A stretch of 64,000 nt of DNA, taken from assembly GCA_020465985.1 (NCBI GenBank), contig JAANYP010003850.1, forward strand, positions 1,178,001-1,242,000. Reading direction: 5' to 3'. A program made the position numbers and the translations under genes. Below, in pieces: positions 1 through 11,536 of the stretch. This DNA is from Centrapalus pauciflorus (Eukaryota > Streptophyta > Magnoliopsida > Asterales > Asteraceae). Within the stretch, counting starts at the first letter, position 1; each line of letters opens with the position of its first letter. The notes under the pieces are model-generated. The model was not told the origin of the DNA. It ran no database searches and saw nothing but the letters and a program-made list of their open reading frames with translations.

Positions 1-385
1 AGTGGAATTGAAAAACTGATATATATCAAGAAGCAAGTCAAATTATATTGTTAGATAGTTCCTATGATTGATTTCTAGAATTTACAATGCTAAAATTACA
101 AAACATACCTTATTAAATCGGATCGAAACAGGAATTGAATAATCAAATATTCATAACCATAATTTGAAATTTTGACATTGATTAGGTTTAGTCGCAAATT
201 TATTTGTTGGTTTTACTATCAAATCAAATAAAGTTATAACTGTGATGTTTTCAAAACATCGATTAGGGTTTGCCAACGTTATAAATGTGATGTGTCCAAT
301 AACGTACATCTTTGAATGGGTCTTAGGCTTACCATAAAAGTTGTTGATTTGTGTCTGAGAGGGAATTATACAAACAAATACGTTA
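1..385. other. AT-rich 5' flank of the kinase pseudogene
   Basis: No coding frame, RNA gene or transposon terminus is recognisable here. It precedes the putative start codon of the receptor-kinase pseudogene at 386 and would hold its former promoter, but no convincing TATA element can be assigned. Confidence 0.5.
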
Positions 386-2217
386 ATGGAGGGGCTTAGC
401 CTTACCATAACCATACAACGTACTTTTATCATTTGCTGCTTTATTGTGTTGTGTGTTTACACATTCTTTTGCAGTAGTAGGAGATACTTTAGCCACACAT
501 GAAGCCATTAGAGATGGCTATGAGGATACACTTGTTTCACCCGATGGAATGTTCAAACTCGGATTTTTCAGTCTGCAGGCTAACTCCAAAACTCGATACT
601 TTGGGATACGCTATAAAAAGATCTCAAATAGCACCGTTGTTTGGGTTGCAAACAGAGACAACCACTCAACACTACTACTTCAATTCATCCAAGTTTCAAC
701 TCGGTAGCGATGGAATCCTGCGCCTTCTCAACGACGGTGGCACGCCCGTCTAGTCATCTTCCTTTGAATCTTTAAGGAATGATATTACTTATACTCCGGT
801 GGCAAAACTTTTGGACAACGGAAACCTTGTCGTAAGGGATGAAAATCATCACATCAGTCATGAGTAAGTATTTGGTTTTTCGTTCGTTAATTATACGTAA
901 TATGCTTTTCGTACCGACCGTGAAGCTGGCTCCAACGAAAAGAAACGAATAACGATTGCACTTGTGTCAACTTTAGTTCTGGTTGTTGGTCTATCTCTGG
1001 CAATGTATAATTATGCAATAAGCAAAAGCAAGAAGAGAAGAGAAGAGAAGATCTTACTGGAAAAAACAAGGTAATTAAGTAATAAGGCAAATTAATGTGA
1101 GTTTTTTTCTATAGCCAAGGCACAAATTTGGTCACCAATTGCATAAAATCCTCTTTAAGACTATATATATATGTCTTGAAGTACATTATACAATTGATTA
1201 ATTTCCAAATGATTGTTTCCTTTTTTGAGATAATCTGATGTATCTATCTGTTATTTGTTTGTAACATGGTCCAAGACCTCAATGAGGATTCCATGTCCAT
1301 GTTTGAGGGTCTGAAGGAAGAAGATGCAGAATTACTATCTTTTTTAGCCTCTCGAAGATTGCTAAGTCGACAAATAACTTCTCCATCATCAATAAGCTTG
1401 GAGAAGGTGGCTTCGGTCCAGTCTACAAGGTATAAAATATTTTGAATTACTCGAAAATTGGTAACAACACAACCCCGACCCAAAATGAAATGGAAAGCCA
1501 AAACCAAGAAGGTAAATTGTAATATTTGAATATAGTAGGTATTTTTATTTGTTAAGTATAGGGTGTGTTGAGTTCAAGAACGAAGTTAGATGTATTGCCA
1601 AACTTCAGCATCGGAATCTTGTGAAACTTTTAGGATACTGCATTCAAGGAGACGAAACAATGCTCGATCATATATGAATACCTAGCCAACAAAAGCCTCA
1701 ATTTGTATATATTTGGTTAGACTCTCTTCTGATCATGCTTATAAATTTCTAGTCATAAAATCTCTACATGAAGTACTTATGCAGAAACTAATCAAACAGT
1801 TTGTTTTGGGACAGATGATCGAAAGCGGAAGTTTGATGCTTGATTGGCCTCAAAGCTTCCTTATTATCCATGGGATTGATTGCTCGAGGCCGGCCTTCTT
1901 TATCTGCATCAGGATTCTCGACTTCGGGTTATTCACAGAGATTTGAAAGCTGCAAATGTTTTGTTGGATCATGAAATGAACCCCAAGATATCCGATTTCG
2001 GTCTTGCTAGAAGATTTAAAGACTATGAAACCGAAGCCAATACAAATAAAGTGGTTGGAACATAGTAAGAACTACAAATCAACCTATTATATGTCTTTAT
2101 CTAGGTCTATAAGAATAAGATTATCTTTTTTTTTTAGTGCAGTTTAATGTTAGACCATTTGAGACATTGGTAACTGTATTCATATTACTTTGCAACGTTT
2201 ATATTCATCTTACTACG

Positions 2218-2952
2218 TAGGCCGGTTCTTGTTGATGGCAAGATGGTCTTTTTTATGATTATTGCCTAGTGCCTACAAAATCCAAGTGACGGCCCTGTTA
2301 CTATGCGATGAAATGTAGGCCCGGTTCTTGTTAATGGCAAGATGGTCTTTTTTATGATTATTGCCTAGGGTCTCCAAAATCCAAGTGACGGCTAGGGGTG
2401 TTCAAAACCGGATATCCGAATTTTCGGATATCAGATATTTCGGATAGTGAATTTTGCTATCCGAATCCGAAATTTCGAATATCCGAAATTTCTGGTGTTC
2501 CGAAAAAATATCCGAAAATTCATATTTTTTATTTTTTTAAAAAAATTAAAACAAATATTTAAATATCTAAAATACAAATTCATATATCCAAATAGATATT
2601 AAAATAAATATATCACAAATTAAATGTATCCGGAATTATTTTACTCAAAACGACTAAAAAAATATAAAAAACTAAATTTTATAAAAATATTAGTTAATAA
2701 ATCTATAATACTAAGATAAAACTCAAAAATATACATTAGAATAATAATAAACACTCAATATTATGTAAATAATCAATACTAAAGATATAAAAAAAATTTA
2801 AAACTTTAAAATTTATTTGGATTTTCTCCGAAAATTTGGAATTTTACTATCCGAATCCGAAATTTCGGATAGTTTCGGATCGGATTTTTGTTTCGGATGC
2901 TCGGATTCGGATTTTTTTGAACACCCCTAGTGACGGCCCTGTTACTATGTGG
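2218..2952. repeat. 98-bp tandem duplication split by a MITE
   Basis: A unit beginning near 2218 (GGTTCTTGTTGATGGCAAG and on to CCCTGTTACTATG) is repeated from about 2316. The second unit is interrupted at 2392 by the hAT-type MITE and resumes at 2930. It lies in the intron between the kinase exons ending at 2064 and starting at 3013. The duplication must predate the MITE insertion. Confidence 0.85.
2393..2929. mobile_element. hAT-type MITE, copy 1 (8-bp TSD GTGACGGC)
   Basis: The 537-bp element has inverted termini TAGGGGTGTTCAAAA and TTTGAACACCCCTA, and is flanked by a perfect 8-bp target duplication GTGACGGC at 2385-2392 and 2930-2937. Subterminal sequence is dominated by palindromic ATATCCGAAATTTCGG-type words, and the core is AT-rich and non-coding. 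The 8-bp duplication fits the hAT superfamily. Related copies lie at 14476 and 15123. It sits in a kinase-pseudogene intron. Confidence 0.92.
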
Positions 2953-3937
2953 TGTTACTTTTTTTTATAGTTTTGGAGAGAAGGGGTAATATGTATTCAT
3001 CTTACTTTGCAGCGGTTATATCTCTCCAGAATACGCATTGCACAGAGAAAATCGGATGTATTTAGCTTCGGAGTACTGGTGCTGGAAATAGTGAGTGGGA
3101 AGAAAAATCGAGGGTTCTCTCGTGTAGAAAATAGTGATAACCTTCTTGGACATGTAAGTTTAACAAACTTATTCCGTCATTTGATCAATCCGCCTTATTC
3201 TTTTCGTTACAGTTTATGGAAACGTCTACATTTTTGCTACATGTTTCCTACTTATAAACATATATTAGAATCAATACAAATTTCATGTTTATACTTGTTG
3301 AAAATATTTTTTTATTTAGAGCTTGCAAATTTTAGAAAATTTGAGAGAATGTTTATGTTTGAAAGTTTTTACACCTAATGTTATGTGCTTCCTTTTGTGT
3401 GAATCATTGTTCTTTGCATGATTTCCTTAAAAAAGGGGTCTTTCTAGTTCGCATATTTTCTTTGATTCTGTTAGGATTTGCATTTAAAATTCTATGGTTG
3501 GTAATAAACATGTTGCTTGATACAAATTATATGCCAGAATGTATCTCCTAAGAAAAAATATTTGCGAACGGAGCGCCCCTAAGTGTTTTTTTTTTTTTTT
3601 CATTTAATGATATGATCAAAGCATTGTTTAGGCATGGAGACTTAATAAAGAAGACAAGTTTCTTGAACTTGCCGGTGCTCACTTAAGGAATACATGTGTC
3701 GGCTTTGAATTACTCTGATCGATTCATATTGGTTTGTTATGTGTGCAACATAAGGCGGAAGACAGGCCAACAATGTCATCCGTGGTTGCGATGTTAGGTA
3801 ACGAGAGTACGTTACCTCCACCAAAACAACCTGCATTTTTCACCGGATTTAGTTTGTCTGAAAATCATACTCATTTATCGATCCTGGTACAAAATTCTGT
3901 TGATGATGCTACCATTACACTATTAAATGCTAGATAG

Positions 3938-5273
3938 AATGCATATTCCATGTTAACGTCCATATAGTTTGATATGAAACAAATAACTTGAAATTTTATA
4001 TTCGCTTAGAATTTGAAACGTATTCTTAACTTATTGTTATTATAGTATAAATGATACTTGATTCAAGTTGTACTCGTATGCTTGTGTATTTCAACTCAAA
4101 TTAAACTAATCGACTTAATTTGTTTCCAAACAAATTAAGACTAATGTAATGGCTTCGTTCTTATGGTATTACCAGACTCAATATAGGATACTTGAGGTCT
4201 AGACAAACGTATATATGATAGGATATCATCATCATGCTTAATTCATTAATTATTTGTTATCGATTTTTAAATCTAGATATCCAAATCTCTTACAGATTTT
4301 CTTTTCGTGCCTTTCATCACCATCGATCGATGTGATTAGGGTACGTTGATGTCATACATGCATGATGTTCGTGTGCATATGTTATGTAACGATATATATG
4401 TTAATAAGATGTTTTACAAATTAATATTTTTTTTGGGTTAAAATATGTACTTTTCTTAGTTTGACACATAGGTTAAAATATGTAATTTTCATACATGCAT
4501 CAAAAGTATTGGTAAAACTTCGTTCAAGATCACTCAACACAAAGTGAGGTCCGATGCCCAAGAAACTTCTAAACTGCCACCTTTGAGACCCAATTCATAG
4601 CCCCACCTAAGTAAAGAAGTAGTTGATTTATTAACCTTTTCGTTCACACTCCATCATCTTTTAAAGTCTGCAATCAGCTCCTTCGAGAATAAGTAGCCCT
4701 CACATTCTGTCACCGTCCCGTACAAAAGCACAATTGAAAGATTGAATAAGTGGTCCTTACATTCTGTCAGCTTGAAACATAAATTTATTTGGTGAAGTTT
4801 CAACATAAAACTAATTTTTGTGTATGTGTTATTATAACAAAGTGATTAACAAAATTAAAAATATATAATTAGTGATGAGTATTGATTTTGTTTTATCCAA
4901 TTAAGGCCAAACGAAAAATAAATATCTCTGTAAAGTTAACACAATATTTTTTTTTTAAAGATAACCTTGACTAATAAAATATCGATGAAAATTTTCAGGA
5001 TTAGAACTTAGAAGAATGCCGCGTAATAATAAATGTGAAAGCGGACTCTTGGAATGGGAGGCAATGCATCCCTCTTTGGACTTTGAAGTTTGAATGACAA
5101 AATTAATAAAAATTCAAATAAAAATAAAAAGTTTTGTTTTAATTTTAAAAAAAAAATTATAAATTTGAAAAAAAAAAAGTTATCTCTAATATACTTCGTT
5201 AAAGATGTCGTTAACTTTGAGTGAAAGAACATTTTTTGTAATTATGGTTAAAATATCATTTTTGCAAACCTCT
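3938..5273. other. AT-rich spacer after the kinase pseudogene
   Basis: The first ~200 bp are the former 3' flank of the kinase; a related stretch recurs near 7320 downstream of the second C-terminal relic, which supports an old local duplication. At 4500-4760 the base composition is less AT-rich, but neither strand gives a recognisable protein. No RNA gene is seen. Confidence 0.5.
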
Positions 5274-5282
5274 TTTCTAATA

Positions 5283-5845
5283 GTGAAAATGACATCAAAT
5301 AGCTCTGAACTTTCAACTTTGTACACATTTATGTAGTGAACTTTTTTTGTGCATATTTGGTAATCAAAGTTTCAAAAATGTTCCAATTTGGTAGTTGGCG
5401 TACCTTTTAACCGGTTGCTTCCGGTTTCGATGCCTACATGGACAATTTTTTAATGGCGTAGCTACCCGTTTTTATATTATACCCGATTTTATCTACGTGG
5501 CAACCCGTTTTTTAAAATCACCCGGGTTTATAACGCCGTATGAAATTAAGAAATCACCCGGGTTTATAACGTCATTTTTTAAAAAAAACCCGGTTATAAA
5601 CCCGGGTGATTTTAAAAAATGGGTTGCCACGTAGATAAAACCGGGTATAATATAAAAATGGGTAGTCACGTCATTAAAAAATTGTCCACGTAGGCATCGA
5701 AACCGGAAGCAACCAGTTAAAAGGTACGCCAACTACCAAATTGGAACAATTTTGAAACTTTGACTACCAAATGTGCACAAAAAAAAGTTCACTACATAAA
5801 TGTGTACAAAGTCGAAAGTTCAGAGCCATTTGATGTCATTTTCCC
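5283..5845. mobile_element. Mutator-type foldback MITE (9-bp TSD TTTCTAATA)
   Basis: This 563-bp element is almost entirely one long inverted repeat. The ends begin GTGAAAATGACATCAAAT and, on the other strand, GGGAAAATGACATCAAAT, and the arms pair for about 240 bp. A perfect 9-bp target duplication TTTCTAATA lies at 5274-5282 and 5846-5854, the size made by Mutator-like transposases. The centre carries a small internal repeat of TCACCCGGGTTTATAACG. There is no coding capacity; the open frames on both strands are an effect of the symmetry. Confidence 0.92.
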
Positions 5846-5938
5846 TTTCTAATATTATCGTTGTTGTTATTGTTGTTTTATTATTAGTATGTTATTAATT
5901 GTATATATTAATTTATTTGTTTATTAAAGGGTTTAATA

Positions 5939-6262
5939 TGAAAATAAAAACAACATGTTTTTCACGTTTTTGCGGTTTAGTCCCTCCGTATTATTTTTTA
6001 CCAATAAAATCCTTAAGTAATATATCTGTTTGTGATTTTTGAATTTTGTTTTCAAAAAAAATTTCAAGTTCGTGGAATTTTCGGAGAAACAAAGTGAAAA
6101 AATGTTGTTTTTTGTGGAAAAAGTCAGGATTGATTATAAAAAAACAAAACTTATCCGAAAACCGGATTGAAAACAATAACTTGAGGACTTTCGTATGAAA
6201 AAATAACACGTACGAAGTAAATCGCAAAAAACATGAAGACACGATTTTTTCATATTAAACCC
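5939..6262. mobile_element. Mutator-like MITE, GGGTTTAATATGAAAA family
   Basis: The inverted termini GGGTTTAATATGAAAA bound a 324-bp non-coding element. The element at 61788-62050 has closely similar ends and a perfect 9-bp target duplication, so this is probably the same family. Here only a TTAAA match remains at the two flanks, so the target duplication has decayed or the ends are slightly misplaced. Confidence 0.7.
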
Positions 6263-6299
6263 TTAAATCTCTTATATTTTGATAATTTAAATTACAAAT

Positions 6300-6565
6300 C
6301 ATTTTGCATTTTAATCTTTCCGAACAAAATACTACAAAATAGTATTGTTTTTAACTTTTTTAGCATGAAAAAAACTACAAATCATTCCAATTTTTAGTTT
6401 TTATGAACAAAAAAACTATACACCATATGATTTTTTAGTTTTTCTAAACGTAAAAAAATATGAACTCTTCCCTTTTTTAGTTTCTAAACGTAAAAAATAC
6501 AAATCATTTCATATTTTAGTTTTTTCGTATGTAAAAAAATACTAATCATTCTTTTTATAGTTTCT
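6300..6565. repeat. Degenerate tandem repeat, unit about 60 bp
   Basis: Four to five degraded units are visible, each containing a TTTTTAGTTTTT-like tract followed by an ACGTAAAAAA or ATGAAAAAAACTAC segment and an AATCATT word. It is AT-rich and non-coding. Confidence 0.6.
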
Positions 6566-6830
6566 CAATGAATTATTCGAAATCAACTCGATGTAAGTTG
6601 AGCTTGAGCTACCCAAATTGTTTGTTCGGTCAATCTTGAGTATTAATCTACTCGAATCATGAGACCACAAGCCTATCCTAGCTTCCATTTATTTATAGTT
6701 TTATAATTTTATATATAAATAAATTAGTTAATATTGAAAAAGTCAAAAAGTTTTCCATTTTTAAGATTAAGTATTTGAATTTTTCCAGACTGTTTAAGTC
6801 TTTCGATATTTTTTTCTTATTCAAAGGTAT

Positions 6831-6990
6831 TATATATTACTTGGATAATGGGAGTACATTACCTCCAAGGCTCCAAAGCAACCTGTATTTTTCACTAAAA
6901 CAAGTGTGTGTGAAACCAACATCCATTTATCTATCCCAATACAAAAATTCAATTAATCACGTTACATTAACGTTCTTAGATGCCAGATAG
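6831..6990 (+). pseudogene. Second S-receptor-like kinase C-terminal relic
   Basis: One open stretch reads LDNGSTLPPRLQSNLYFS and ends LTFLDAR followed by a stop. It aligns with the tail of the pseudogene at 386-3937 (ESTLPPPKQPAFFTG to TLLNAR, stop). The bases after the stop (AGATAGAACGCATG and a later TTCAACTCAAAACCAATCGAC) also match the 3' flank of the first copy, so this looks like the residue of a tandem gene duplication rather than a chance match. No catalytic kinase sequence is left. Confidence 0.8.
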
Positions 6991-7038
6991 AACGCATGGT
7001 CCTTCATGTTAATTAATGTACACATTTGATAAAAAAAT

Positions 7039-7214
7039 GGGTAATCCTATATACACGCACTCTCAATTGTTAATTACACATCTCATTTTTATTGTGAAAT
7101 GAGATTGACTTTTAATCATTAGGTCTCACGTCATTAACAAAAATCATGTGAGTAAGGGAGGGGTGTGTGATTAGTAAAAGCTAATGAGAAGGTTGTGTAT
7201 ATATAGCAATGCCC
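7039..7214. mobile_element. Short MITE with GGGTAATCCTATATACAC ends
   Basis: The left end GGGTAATCCTATATACAC and the reverse complement of the right end, GGGCATTGCTATATATACAC, are diverged inverted repeats. The flanks TAAAAAAAT and TAAAAAACA could be a decayed 9-bp duplication, which would suggest a Mutator-type origin. It is non-coding. Confidence 0.6.
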
Positions 7215-7224
7215 TAAAAAACAT

Positions 7225-8464
7225 GAGTTTTGTTATTTTAGAATTCAAAATATATTATTTTCTTATTGGTATCCCTAATATTAATATAGATGGTTTGTTA
7301 TTCAACATAGCCTACGTTTAGATGTTTGTGTATTTCAACTCAAAACCAATCGACTTTTAAACATTGGCTTTTTAACCTTATTTAAAATGTGTTCACATCG
7401 TTAATTTCCCTTAATTTTTTGAAGTTAACAAATACTTTACGATCGATCGCATATTTTTTAATTGTCTCACACCGCTATAACATGAGTATTAATAATTAAT
7501 GTGGATATCATCATGTAGCGTATGTATATGCCCATCTTGTATTCAAAAAATTTATCATATGGTTGATGATATAACTCTGGTTATCATACTTTTATATCAT
7601 TGTTTTAGATGTGTAGTTTTGTAAGTTTTCATAGTTTTATTTGTATCGGTTTAGTCTCATATATGTTTTTTAATACTTTGATCAAATAACCCAGCAAAAT
7701 AAAAAAAAAACCTAATTCGATATGTTTTACATAATCAGCTAGAGCTGAAGATTGTAGCTGGATCTTTTATTATTATATGTGTGTTTGACAACGTAGGTAG
7801 AACTGAATTTTGTATATTTAAAATTACATAAAATGACAAGTAATAAAAATGTTAAATAAAAAATAAATAGTCTTCAATCAAAAATGGAAGCTTATCCGGT
7901 TATCCCCTTTGATTTTTCTGTTGGGCCTTATATTGCGTTCTCGTAGCCCATTTGGCAAGCATTGGACCTTTTTAGGTTTCAAAAGTTTTTAAGTTAACTA
8001 AAAAAAAAAAGTTCGAATATAAAACAACTTCCTACCATAAAGATTATTAAATAGAATTATTATGTGTTTTAGACTTTTAGACAAGTTTAAATAAATTTTT
8101 AACAAGAAATTACGTTTTTTTTTCCTACATAATAATATACCGTTTTAAGTAGGATTTAAACTCTCAACCATTTAGTTGTAAACACCTTAGTTACTACCCG
8201 ATCAAAAACCTTTTGACAACTCTCAGTTATATTGCATTTATTTTCAATGAAGAAAAGTGTAAATAAATTTAGCATTACAGTATGTATGATATTTTTAATT
8301 AATTCTTACTTTTTTAAAGATTGATAAAATGTTTTTATATTGGTTTAAGGTTTGGTTCAAGCTAAAAACCAATACGAAAAAACCTTCAAAGTTGTAAATG
8401 TACATACCTACATATCAATGTATAAATTACCTTTTTTTATTGTGTAGCAATATATAGATAGCAT
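7225..8464. other. AT-rich intergenic DNA
   Basis: No gene, RNA or transposon terminus could be supported on either strand. The first few hundred bases include the duplicated kinase 3' flank. Confidence 0.5.
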
Positions 8465-8473
8465 TATAAATAT

Positions 8474-8916
8474 GAGAAATTTGCGTAAATAATCATCAAA
8501 GTTAGATCATTTTTATTATTAAAACCCCAATCATTTTTCATTGCACAAAAATCCTAACTGACTAAAATTTATCAAAATGAGGTTGTTTTTAAAAAAAAGA
8601 CTTGAAACCTGATGAACCGGTTGCAATTTGTTGACCAACCAACCATTTGTCTCCAGCGAATTCACTTGTTTGTATTTTATTATCCAAGTCCACATTTCTT
8701 GTTGATTTTTTGTTCAAATATGTGTTTTTTTTAATCTACTTTTTTAGCGAAATTCCAATAGTCACTAAACTTGTCGATGGTGGCTTGTGACTTTCAACCG
8801 GTTACAACTGATTTTCGTGAGATCTTACCAGTTGAGAGTTTTTTGTGCAATGAAAAATGTTGTGGATTCTAATCGTAAAAATGGTTCAACTTTGAGGTTT
8901 TTTACACAGATTTCCC
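8474..8916. mobile_element. Mutator-like MITE (9-bp TSD TATAAATAT)
   Basis: The ends GAGAAATTTGCGTAAA and (reverse strand) GGGAAATCTGTGTAAA continue as roughly 75 bp of imperfect terminal inverted repeat. They are flanked by a perfect 9-bp duplication TATAAATAT at 8465-8473 and 8917-8925. The interior shares words with the element at 15998-16449 in the opposite orientation, including a CCAGCGAATTCAC-like motif. It is non-coding. Confidence 0.9.
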
Positions 8917-8925
8917 TATAAATAT

Positions 8926-9374
8926 ATAATACTACGATTGTTTGTTTTGTTTTTACATAATAACATTGTGAATGGTTGAACATGCAAATTAACAAATTTG
9001 TGAAGGTAAGAATCATCTTATGAATGCAGGAATCCAAATAATAATGCTTAAATATAATTTAAGAATAAATGTTAATAATATATCCCAAACTTATTATAAT
9101 TAAAACCAATTTTTACGGAAAAATAGTTGATCTTTTACATTAATAGTGATTTTTGGTTAATAAAAAAAAAGTGGTTGCTTGTGTGTATGTGGGGTTTAAT
9201 TGGTTGGTTTTGGGGTTTTAGGTATGATGCAATTTGGTTACTTTTAACATTTTCAGTATAACTTTTCATTAATAAAGTTTTTTGACCATTTAAAATAATA
9301 TGAAAGAATAGGTGCTTTGTTGGATTTGGTGCATCTATGTTTGCTACTGCTTATACCCTCTGCCTGGGCTGCAC

Positions 9375-9377
<3 letters not shown>
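8926..9377. other. AT-rich intergenic DNA
   Basis: Nothing recognisable lies between the preceding MITE and the TA microsatellite. Confidence 0.5.

Positions 9378-9465
<88 letters not shown>
9378..9465. repeat. (TA)n microsatellite, 44 units
   Basis: An uninterrupted 88-bp TA run. Repeating Tyr-Ile open frames across it are artefacts of the dinucleotide repeat. Confidence 0.98.
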
Positions 9466-9467
<2 letters not shown>

Positions 9468-9614
9468 AAAAGAAGAGCATGCTTTGCTAGAATATATGTT
9501 CTTTTTATGATTAAAATGCCTTTACACATCCCTAGGTAACACAAAAACACACAACTACATCTTAAATTGCATTAAAAAATTCCAAACATATGTAAAATAA
9601 AAATAAATATTTAG

Positions 9615-9908
9615 GTTGTGTTTGGTGGAGAGAATCAACAGAATGAAAATGAAGACAAATTACTAGTTAGGATATTCGAATTATGTCAATAATTCTTTAT
9701 AAATTCTTAAGTTGTATCAATATATATATTTTAAAATTCAATTTTTCCATTTCTACAGTAATGATGAATAATTAAGTAGAAACTAAAATTAGAAAAAGAG
9801 AATTACAACGATCATAATGTTATTGTATTTTTAAATTACATGGCCTAAAAAAACCAAAGATTTTATTCTCAATTCTATTCTTTTTAATTCTTTCTACCAA
9901 ATATAACA
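9615..9908. mobile_element. Probable MITE with GTGTTTGGTGGAGAGAAT end
   Basis: The left end (GTTGTGTTTGGTGGAGAGAA) and the reverse complement of the right end (GTTATATTTGGTAGAAAGAA) form diverged inverted repeats around a non-coding AT-rich core. No clear target duplication could be read, so the superfamily is left open. Confidence 0.55.
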
Positions 9909-10211
9909 TTATTGTTTTTGTTTTGTTAGATGAATGAAGTAATACTTAAACTTTGTATGTGTACTAATAATTTTTATTGTTAAGTTTTATGTTTAATTAA
10001 AACCTTTATACATTTTTATAGTAAAAACTAACTTATTCATTTGATTATCAACTACTATAATTACACATTATTGATGATCATAATTTCGACCGATACATGT
10101 TTTTTCGATTAATTCTTTATTTACTTATTTTTTTGTCAGATAACTCTACTAACCAATTAATTTTTTTGACTGATATATTATAGGATGCAACAGGTTACCT
10201 ATGCTTATATG

Positions 10212-11072
10212 CAGGGGCGGATGTAATATATTAGCATGGGTGTCACTTGACACCGATAAAATTTTAAAATACTGAGTTACGTATGCATCAAAAATTCGAG
10301 TGACACCTACGATTTTTTTTGAGTGACACCTACGAAAAGTTTATAAAAGAATTATATAAAAATCTAATTTATATTTGTTGATTTCGTTACCTAAATTTAT
10401 TAAAATATTACTGAGTTTAATCATAAAAACTCAAAAGAAAATACAGAAGCCCAATAGAAATAAAAATGATAAGAGACAAGATCAAGAACCAGGCCAAAAG
10501 ATTAAAAAAAAAAACACGAAAAAAACTATCCCAAACCTTGTTGAAGACACCGGTCCAATTGGTAGAAAAACCCCTAATCGATATCATCGCTTCTCATCGA
10601 TTATGGAGGTACTTAAATATGTTGAAAAACTCTAACCGTGTTATTCTTTTCGGGACTTTGATGCATCAAAGTTATTAAGATTGGCGGAGATGTATCGGAA
10701 TGATTTTAATTATGATGAGAGTGTTAATCTTGAGTATCAACTTGAATACTGTATTGAGAATGTGAAAGACGGTTCAATATTTTCTAATTTAAAAGGAGTC
10801 CGCAAACTTGCTAAATTAATGGTAGAAACTAAGAAGCATCTTTCGTATCATTTGATTTATCAATTGTTGAAACTAATATTTGTTTTGTCGGTCGCAACTG
10901 CGACAATTAAGAAATAGTATTTTACTATGTACTATTTTAATTATAAAAATCTTGGTATTTGTTAATTTTGCATTGGCAATCCGGTCCATATTAGAAAATA
11001 TTTTAAAAATATAACTGTTAAATTTACTCTAAAAAGTGACACCGATAACAAAATATCCTGAATCCGCCAATG
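10212..11072 (+). mobile_element. Deleted hAT element (8-bp TSD CTTATATG)
   Basis: The ends CAGGGGCGGATG and (reverse strand) CATTGGCGGATTCA form a short inverted repeat, with GTGACACCGATAA-type words as subterminal repeats. A perfect 8-bp target duplication CTTATATG lies at 10204-10211 and 11073-11080. The 861-bp body keeps only the end of a transposase, so it is a deletion derivative that would need a transposase in trans. Confidence 0.9.
10636..10917 (+). pseudogene. hAT transposase C-terminal (dimerisation) remnant
   Basis: The open stretch contains FRDFDASKLLRLAEMYRNDF, then SVNLEYQLEYCIENV, FSNLKGVRKLAKLMVETKKH and LKLIFVLSVATATIKK before a TAG. This is the pattern of the hAT dimerisation region found in the TTF-type/MYM-type zinc-finger group of plant hAT transposases (L..FY..DF, L..L...LVETKKH, LPVATAT-ER). 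The family normally continues past ATATVER with a further helix; here a stop follows ATIKK. The catalytic domain and zinc finger are missing. It lies inside the element at 10212-11072, on the + strand. Confidence 0.85.
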
Positions 11073-11228
11073 CTTATATGACACAAATGTGATTTTCACA
11101 TGGCAAAATGTGCCTAGGTGACACATATGCGTACATACATGGAACTTCGATAATATATATTATTTCAATTAAGTCATCAATCAAAATTTCTAAAATAAAA
11201 ATTATGATATTTGTATAATAAAGCCAAT

Positions 11229-11402
11229 AATAAATAAATGAAAAAGAAAGAAAGAAAGAAAGTTGTTGGGGTTAAAAGAGACCGTCTCGAGAAGAGGGGA
11301 AGCACAGCACAGCAGGCTCACGCTCATGCTTATTATGCTCATGCTCACTGCCCACTCCCCACTCCCCACTGCCCACTGCCCACCCACCCATTCATTCATT
11401 CT
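11229..11402. repeat. Low-complexity AAAG and CCCACTC/CATT repeats
   Basis: An (AAAG)n run near 11243-11261 is followed, after about 80 bp of unique sequence, by CCCACTC/CCCACTG units from about 11350 and a short CATT run. Open frames here are repeat artefacts. Confidence 0.75.
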
Positions 11403-11536
11403 ATTTTATTTCCACTAATTACTATGCTTGCCCCTACCCTGCTAATTCACACACTTACCAACAACTAAAGTACTAAACTAACCTTTTCTTTTTTTTATTT
11501 TCTTTTTCTCTGATAAAACCACGTATACAGATTATT

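Larger units (their letters stand above)
386..3937 (+). pseudogene. G-type lectin S-receptor-like Ser/Thr kinase pseudogene
   Basis: This is the remains of a plasma-membrane S-domain receptor kinase. An ATG at 386 opens a signal peptide (start MEGLSLTITIQ), and a frameshift near 470-480 leads into the B-lectin domain (GMFKLGFFS, STVVWVANRDN). A second shift follows near 665, then a stop at 751-753 where the family has Trp, then VAKLLDNGNLVVRDEN. The S-locus glycoprotein, EGF and PAN parts are missing: the reading jumps to a transmembrane segment at about 930-1070. Kinase exons follow at about 1270-1429 (P-loop GEGGFGPVYK), 1562-1715 (FKNEV, KLQHRNLVKLLGYC), 1815-2064 (VIHRDLKAANVLLD, ISDFGLARRF), 3013-3153 (GYISPEYA, KSDVFSFGVLVLEIVSG) and 3632-3937 (LLCVQHKAEDRPTMSSVVAML and the C-tail). 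Most introns keep GT/AG borders. The exon at 1562 lacks the beta-3 strand with its ATP-binding Lys, and most exons carry indels, so no active kinase can be made. Confidence 0.93.

Noticed and set aside
4500..4760. Possible host exon in a less AT-rich stretch
   Set aside because: No frame longer than chance on either strand and no recognisable protein similarity.
5395..5732. Two similar 79-codon frames on opposite strands
   Set aside because: They arise from the symmetry of the foldback MITE and are not genes.
9253..9550. Open frames of 68-75 codons on both strands with long Tyr-Ile runs
   Set aside because: They are produced by the TA microsatellite and have no protein-like flanks. The same holds at 49140-49552, 49615-49881 and 54204-54430.
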